This document shows positions 22,985 to 24,182 of a stretch of 24,182 nucleotides of DNA, piece after piece (positions within the stretch are counted from its first letter, which is position 1; every line of letters begins with the position of its first letter). The stretch is from Flavobacteriales bacterium UBA5422. Its GTDB lineage: Bacteria > Bacteroidota > Bacteroidia > Flavobacteriales_D > Crocinitomicaceae. The notes under the pieces were generated by a model, which was given only the letters and a program-made list of their open reading frames with translations, did no database searches and had not been told where the DNA came from. Both the position numbers and the translations under genes were made by a program. The stretch covers positions 113,769 to 137,950 of the forward strand of contig DHNG01000025.1 in NCBI GenBank assembly GCA_002409405.1, written 5' to 3'.

Positions 22985-24182
22985 ATGAAAAATACTGCTG
23001 AAAAAATCAAACGGTCACTGACCTTATGTCTCTATGTAATCGCATTATCTCCGTTATTCTACAACACCAATTATTCATTATCACAGGCTGCAACTGCAAC
23101 CTGGTCGTTAACTTCTAATGGAAATTCCGCTACAACAGGAAATGTTACAGCAACTGCCGTCAGCAAAGGCCCCGGACGACCTGACTACGGAGGAATCGGA
23201 GCTATGTCACATACCGCTGACGGGGTTCGCTCTCAAAACTGGAACAGATCAAGCTATTTAAGTTTTAGTATTACAAGTCAATATTACAACCGGGATTACT
23301 ACGAATATACGGTGACACCAACACCGGGAAATGATTTCAACGTTACATCTATCACCTTGGAAGCATCCGCTTCTACTAATTCACCTTCTTGGTTTGTGTA
23401 CTACTCATTGGATGGATTTGCAACATATACCCAATTGGGAGTTCGGAATTCTACTTCACTTACTGGTTTAACAATCACAGTACCTTCCGGAAGCACGCTT
23501 ACGCTACGTATTTTTGGGATGGATTTACTTGCAAGCACTACTTATTTCCGAAATAGAAATGTGGTTATTTCCGGTACAACATCACTTGGTTGTTCAGCTC
23601 CGACGCAACCTTCCACCATCACAGGAAACGGAACTATTTGTGTCAATACAAACGGAACGTACTCCGTAACAAACGATCCGACAGCAACAAGCTACACATG
23701 GACACTCCCTTCAGGATGGACTGGAAGCAGTTTAACAAACAGCATCAGCGCAACAAGCGGAGCAAACGGAGGAACAATCACTGTAACAGCAAACAATGCA
23801 TGTGGAACTTCTACTCAACGAACGTTCAATGTAACCACAGCAGCAGCTCCTGCACAACCTTCTTCCATTGCAGGAAGTACATCCATCTGTGTCAATGCAA
23901 ACGGAACGTATTCCGTAACAAATGATCCGGCAGCGACAAGCTACACATGGGCACTCCCTTCAGGATGGACTGGAAGCAGTACAACCAACAGCATCAATGC
24001 AACAAGCGGAGCAAACGGAGGAACAATCACTGTAACAGCGAACAATGCATGCGGAAATTCTTCTCAACAAACAGTTAACGTAACCACAACAGGTGCTCCT
24101 ACACAACCTTCTTCCATTGCAGGAAGTACATCCATCTGTACAAATGTAAACGGAACGTATTCCGTAACAAATGATCCGGCAG
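22985..24182 (+). CDS. Secreted PKD-like repeat protein, 3' truncated by the window end
   Basis: The frame is open from ATG 22985 to the end (399 complete codons plus one base). An N-terminal signal peptide is present (KIKRSLTLCLYVIALSPLF, cleavage likely near SLSQA, about residue 36). A unique beta-rich domain of about 170 residues follows (ATWSLTSNG start; VYYSLDGFATYTQLG; LRIFGMD; RNVVISGTT), of the kind found ahead of repeats in T9SS-secreted proteins. From residue 205 come tandem 83-aa PKD-like domains with ICVN.NGTYSVTNDP..TSYTW.LPSGWTGSS and GANGGTITVTANNACG. The sorting domain, if any, lies beyond the window. It reads as a large extracellular repeat protein; function unknown. Confidence 0.85.
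   Translation, partial: MKNTAEKIKRSLTLCLYVIALSPLFYNTNYSLSQAATATWSLTSNGNSATTGNVTATAVSKGPGRPDYGGIGAMSHTADGVRSQNWNRSSYLSFSITSQYYNRDYYEYTVTPTPGNDFNVTSITLEASASTNSPSWFVYYSLDGFATYTQLGVRNSTSLTGLTITVPSGSTLTLRIFGMDLLASTTYFRNRNVVISGTTSLGCSAPTQPSTITGNGTICVNTNGTYSVTNDPTATSYTWTLPSGWTGSSLTNSISATSGANGGTITVTANNACGTSTQRTFNVTTAAAPAQPSSIAGSTSICVNANGTYSVTNDPAATSYTWALPSGWTGSSTTNSINATSGANGGTITVTANNACGNSSQQTVNVTTTGAPTQPSSIAGSTSICTNVNGTYSVTNDPA
23597..24182 (+). repeat. 249-bp near-identical tandem repeats (PKD-like, 83 aa)
   Basis: Copies begin at GCT 23597, 23846 and 24095, an exact 249-nt period twice; the third is cut by the window end. Long stretches are identical between copies (for example CCTTCTTCCATTGCAGGAAG in copies 2 and 3 and the GGAGCAAACGGAGGAACAAT segment in copies 1 and 2). 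The period is a multiple of three, so copy-number change keeps the frame. Confidence 0.92.

Noticed and set aside
23590..23925. A 111-aa plus-strand open frame rich in Asn/Lys/Arg with repeated phrases
   Set aside because: It lies in another frame of the 249-bp repeat array; its repeats mirror the DNA repeats, while the frame from 22985 gives a signal peptide and PKD-like domains.
1..24182. tRNA, rRNA, insertion sequence, phage or CRISPR elements
   Set aside because: I saw no cloverleaf, rRNA motif, transposase frame, terminal inverted repeats or direct-repeat array anywhere in the window; a tRNAscan or Infernal run would be needed to be certain.

Overview
The window comes from a gliding-type Bacteroidetes, most likely a flavobacterium (Flavobacteriales; a Fluviicola/Crocinitomicaceae-like relative is a guess only). 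The evidence is gldM/gldN of the type IX secretion (T9SS)/gliding machinery, two large secreted proteins ending in the T9SS type B 'gliding motility-associated' C-terminal domain, promoters matching the Bacteroidetes consensus (TTTG / TAnnTTTG), A/T-rich leaders without Shine-Dalgarno sequences, and a flexirubin/aryl-lipid type gene set with a Flavobacterium-like tyrosine ammonia-lyase.

Layout. (1) 1-1544 (+): 3' end of gldM and complete gldN, closed by a good intrinsic terminator. (2) 1666-3295 (+): a two-gene unit, a tandem UspA-domain protein and a CvfB-like S1 RNA-binding protein, 1 nt apart. (3) 3391-11298 (+): a 2635-aa secreted mosaic protein with a long DUF11-like region, nine Cys-paired Ig-like modules of about 93 aa, one PKD domain and a T9SS type B sorting domain. 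(4) 18289 down to 11344 (-): a tight run of seven genes: O-methyltransferase-like protein, tyrosine/histidine ammonia-lyase, FabG-like reductase, FabF-like ketosynthase, acyl carrier protein, LpxL/HtrB-like acyltransferase and, after a 156-nt gap with its own possible promoter, a FabH-like ketosynthase. (5) 18452-18681 (-): remains of a LytTR-type response regulator, not previously an open gene. (6) 18775-21447 (+): an 890-aa secreted PKD-repeat protein with the same sorting domain. (7) 22796 down to 21462 (-): a FAD-dependent amine-oxidase-like protein carrying a signal peptide. (8) 22985 to the end (+): the 5' part of a secreted protein with near-identical 249-bp tandem repeats encoding 83-aa PKD-like domains.

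How the genes fit together. GldM and GldN are parts of the T9SS that would export the three large secreted proteins. The minus-strand operon looks like the aromatic-starter part of a flexirubin or aryl-polyene type pathway: the ammonia-lyase makes an aryl-acrylate starter, ketosynthase, reductase and ACP extend and hold it, the LpxL-like enzyme transfers an acyl chain, and the methyltransferase-like protein may decorate the product. No starter ligase, dehydratase, DarA-type aromatase or exporter is in the window, so the set is either incomplete here or completed elsewhere. I do not see a clearly undescribed system. The best leads are this compact operon with its odd methyltransferase, the decayed regulator at its upstream edge, and the freshly amplified repeat gene at the right end.
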